Positions 62,643 to 64,000 of a stretch of 64,000 nucleotides of DNA are shown piece by piece. Origin of the DNA: Corynebacterium sp. sy039 (GTDB lineage Bacteria > Actinomycetota > Actinomycetes > Mycobacteriales > Mycobacteriaceae); NCBI RefSeq assembly GCF_007904105.1, contig NZ_CP042325.1:372001-436000 (forward strand), written 5' to 3'. The position numbers were made by a program, and so were the translations under genes. Under the pieces are notes generated by a model that saw only the letters and a program-made list of their open reading frames with translations, ran no database searches and was not told where the DNA came from. Position 1 is the stretch's first letter. Each line of letters starts with the position of its first letter.

Positions 62643-64000
62643 GTGACAGCACCACTTATCAATGCCGCTATCAGGTTATTTTCGCGATCTGTGCAGTCGT
62701 TGGTAACTGCTTCACGCGGTACATACGCAGGTCCAGCAATTGGTATCGGAGAATTAAATCATGCACTGGGTGCCACGCAGGGGTTGGATGTAGCTGGTCT
62801 CCAGAAAGCGAGTGCAGCTGGCATACAAAAACTCGGTGGATTGCCATCATTGTATAAGCCACTGTATGACATATTCGTTGATACAGCCGGTGGGTTTCTT
62901 GTGGAAGGAATCAAGAAGCTCATCGACAAAATTGATGACGCTATTTCTGGAGCAAAAGACGCTAAGAAAGAAACACAAGCTGCTACTGAGGCAATAAAAG
63001 AAATAGACGAAGAGCATTGTGCCCGAACACAGCAGCTCACAGAACAATTGCTCAATGTGATTACAACTATCAGTGACACACTCAATAGTTTGGATCCTGA
63101 GAAACAATTACCGGAGTTTATTGATCTAGTAAAATCCGGTTCCAGCCTTATCGACGAATGTGCACAGGCAATTTTGCAATTATCGCAGAGTCGAGATGAA
63201 AATATTGAAGGCTGTTTCCAAAAACTGGTCGATCACTGTCAAGCAATTGGTGATCAGGGGGCAGCTGAAACATCTTCTGAGCAAAGTAGGATATGCGAAC
63301 AAGAGAAAACACCAGAGCCTACTAAAAACCAGAATAGTGCTCAAATAGGGCAAGGACAGAATACTTGTCCGGCACCACCTACTGGTACCGCGACACAAAG
63401 TAGATCTGTGCCGCCACCTGCTGAGCCTGCTGTTATTCCTACTACACCGGAAGTGCAGCCACCACCTGTAAATGCATTATCTACAGCGACGCAACCTGCG
63501 GCAGCAGTACCAACTGCTCCGGTTACTACACAGGTGCCAACAGCTCCAGCAGGGGCAATGACCCAAAACATTCATATTTCCTTAGGGACTAATAGCACCA
63601 TGCCGGCAATGGTTCCTACAGATAATCCATCTGTGGCAGGAACGGGAACACCACAATATCAGCAGATACACTACGGTTTACAACCAACACCAATGCAGTA
63701 CACGCAGCCACCATCACAAAATATCGGCGCAGATGCATCGCTATTGGGTAGCAATTCTTTGCTGAGTACAGATACTGGTGCGTTCTCTTATCAAGGTAGT
63801 GCTGAGGCTATTACTGCATTGAGTGTGCAAGGACAACAACTATGTCAGACGCTATCTGGAATCGGGGCACGTTTTATGAGCACTGGTCTGGATTGGGTGC
63901 TAGAACAGGCGCAGCAATATGAGGAATCTTTAACTCAACTTGATACAGTCGAGCAGGAACAGGCTAGTGCTGACCTTGCTACCGACACATCAGCTAACGA
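62643..64000 (+). CDS. Large Pro/Thr/Gln-rich protein, Rv3439c-like (partial, runs off the right edge)
   Basis: GTG start 3 bp after the previous stop, with GGGGGAA upstream; open for 452 codons to the window end. Residues about 1-80 are weakly hydrophobic with Gly and Ala; about 85-200 form a probable coiled-coil or helical bundle (KKLIDKIDDAISGAKDAKK and onward); about 220-375 is a Pro/Thr/Gln/Ser-rich low-complexity region (PPPAEP, PVQPPPV patterns) with several cysteines; a second helical part begins near 395. Rv3439c, after Rv3440c downstream of glmM in Mycobacterium tuberculosis, is likewise an Ala/Pro-rich protein of about this size. No signal peptide is evident. ESX-4 substrate or envelope-associated protein is a hypothesis. 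Confidence 0.6.
   Translation, partial: MTAPLINAAIRLFSRSVQSLVTASRGTYAGPAIGIGELNHALGATQGLDVAGLQKASAAGIQKLGGLPSLYKPLYDIFVDTAGGFLVEGIKKLIDKIDDAISGAKDAKKETQAATEAIKEIDEEHCARTQQLTEQLLNVITTISDTLNSLDPEKQLPEFIDLVKSGSSLIDECAQAILQLSQSRDENIEGCFQKLVDHCQAIGDQGAAETSSEQSRICEQEKTPEPTKNQNSAQIGQGQNTCPAPPTGTATQSRSVPPPAEPAVIPTTPEVQPPPVNALSTATQPAAAVPTAPVTTQVPTAPAGAMTQNIHISLGTNSTMPAMVPTDNPSVAGTGTPQYQQIHYGLQPTPMQYTQPPSQNIGADASLLGSNSLLSTDTGAFSYQGSAEAITALSVQGQQLCQTLSGIGARFMSTGLDWVLEQAQQYEESLTQLDTVEQEQASADLATDTSAN

Noticed and set aside
1..64000. tRNA, rRNA, CRISPR array, complete insertion sequence, prophage or purine riboswitch
   Set aside because: No conserved T-loop/anticodon patterns, regular spaced repeats, transposase genes with inverted ends, or purine-aptamer-like leaders were seen on either strand by eye; a tRNAscan, CRISPR finder and Rfam search would be decisive.

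Overview
The window reads as chromosomal DNA of a Corynebacterium with near-balanced base composition (judged by eye, not computed). The evidence is a PhoR/PhoS two-component pair, a HIT protein and the purD-purB-purC-ptrB-purSQL-purFM series in the order known from Corynebacterium and Mycobacterium; a sucrose EIIBCA of the PtsS type; a split spc ribosomal operon; and an ESX-4 type VII secretion locus lying between truA and rplM-rpsI-glmM, as in mycobacteria. The species cannot be named from the sequence alone.

Layout. 1-3.4 kb: the 5' part of a gamma-glutamyltransferase lipoprotein gene (cut by the left edge), then an efflux pump plus TetR repressor unit with a palindromic operator in its promoter. 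3.5-5.9 kb: response regulator and sensor kinase (phoR, phoS). 5.9-20.6 kb: HIT protein and nearly the whole de novo purine pathway (purD, purB, purC, purS, purQ, purL, purF, purM), interleaved with oligopeptidase B (ptrB), an acyl-CoA thioesterase and a sterol-carrier-family protein. 20.6-33.3 kb: a metabolic block made of a GH32 sucrose-6-phosphate hydrolase, an alkaline phosphatase lipoprotein, a small secreted orphan, a fused two-domain 3-oxoacid CoA-transferase, a FadE/FadN/FadA beta-oxidation set and the sucrose PTS permease ptsS. 33.6-46.5 kb: ribosomal proteins rplN-rplX-rplE, then nagB, then rpsH-rplF-rplR-rpsE-rpmD-rplO, secY-adk, map, an L,D-transpeptidase, infA, rpsM-rpsK-rpsD-rpoA-rplQ. 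46.7-59.5 kb: a membrane protein, truA, then the ESX-4 locus (eccB, a PGPGW membrane protein, mycP, eccD, eccC, an Rv3446c-like protein, two WXG100 genes). 59.8-64 kb: rplM-rpsI, glmM, a small Rv3440c-like gene and the start of a large Pro/Thr-rich protein cut by the right edge.

How the genes fit together. The purine genes cover most steps from PRPP to IMP and AMP, and PhoRS is the likely regulator of the alkaline phosphatase. The CoA-transferase, FadE, FadN and FadA together could activate and degrade fatty or keto acids to acetyl-CoA. PtsS would import sucrose as sucrose-6-phosphate for the cytosolic GH32 enzyme, although the two genes lie 9 kb apart. EccB, EccC, EccD and MycP form the ESX-4 machine, with the two WXG100 proteins as expected substrates.

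The most distinctive features seen directly are: about ten genes, including purD, purB, purC and purF, whose start codon lies 7-8 nt after a -10-like hexamer (predicted leaderless mRNAs); several palindromic or repeated promoter elements; the fused CoA-transferase; nagB inside the split ribosomal operon; and the paired small/large genes after glmM. No tRNA, rRNA, CRISPR array, complete insertion sequence or riboswitch was recognised.
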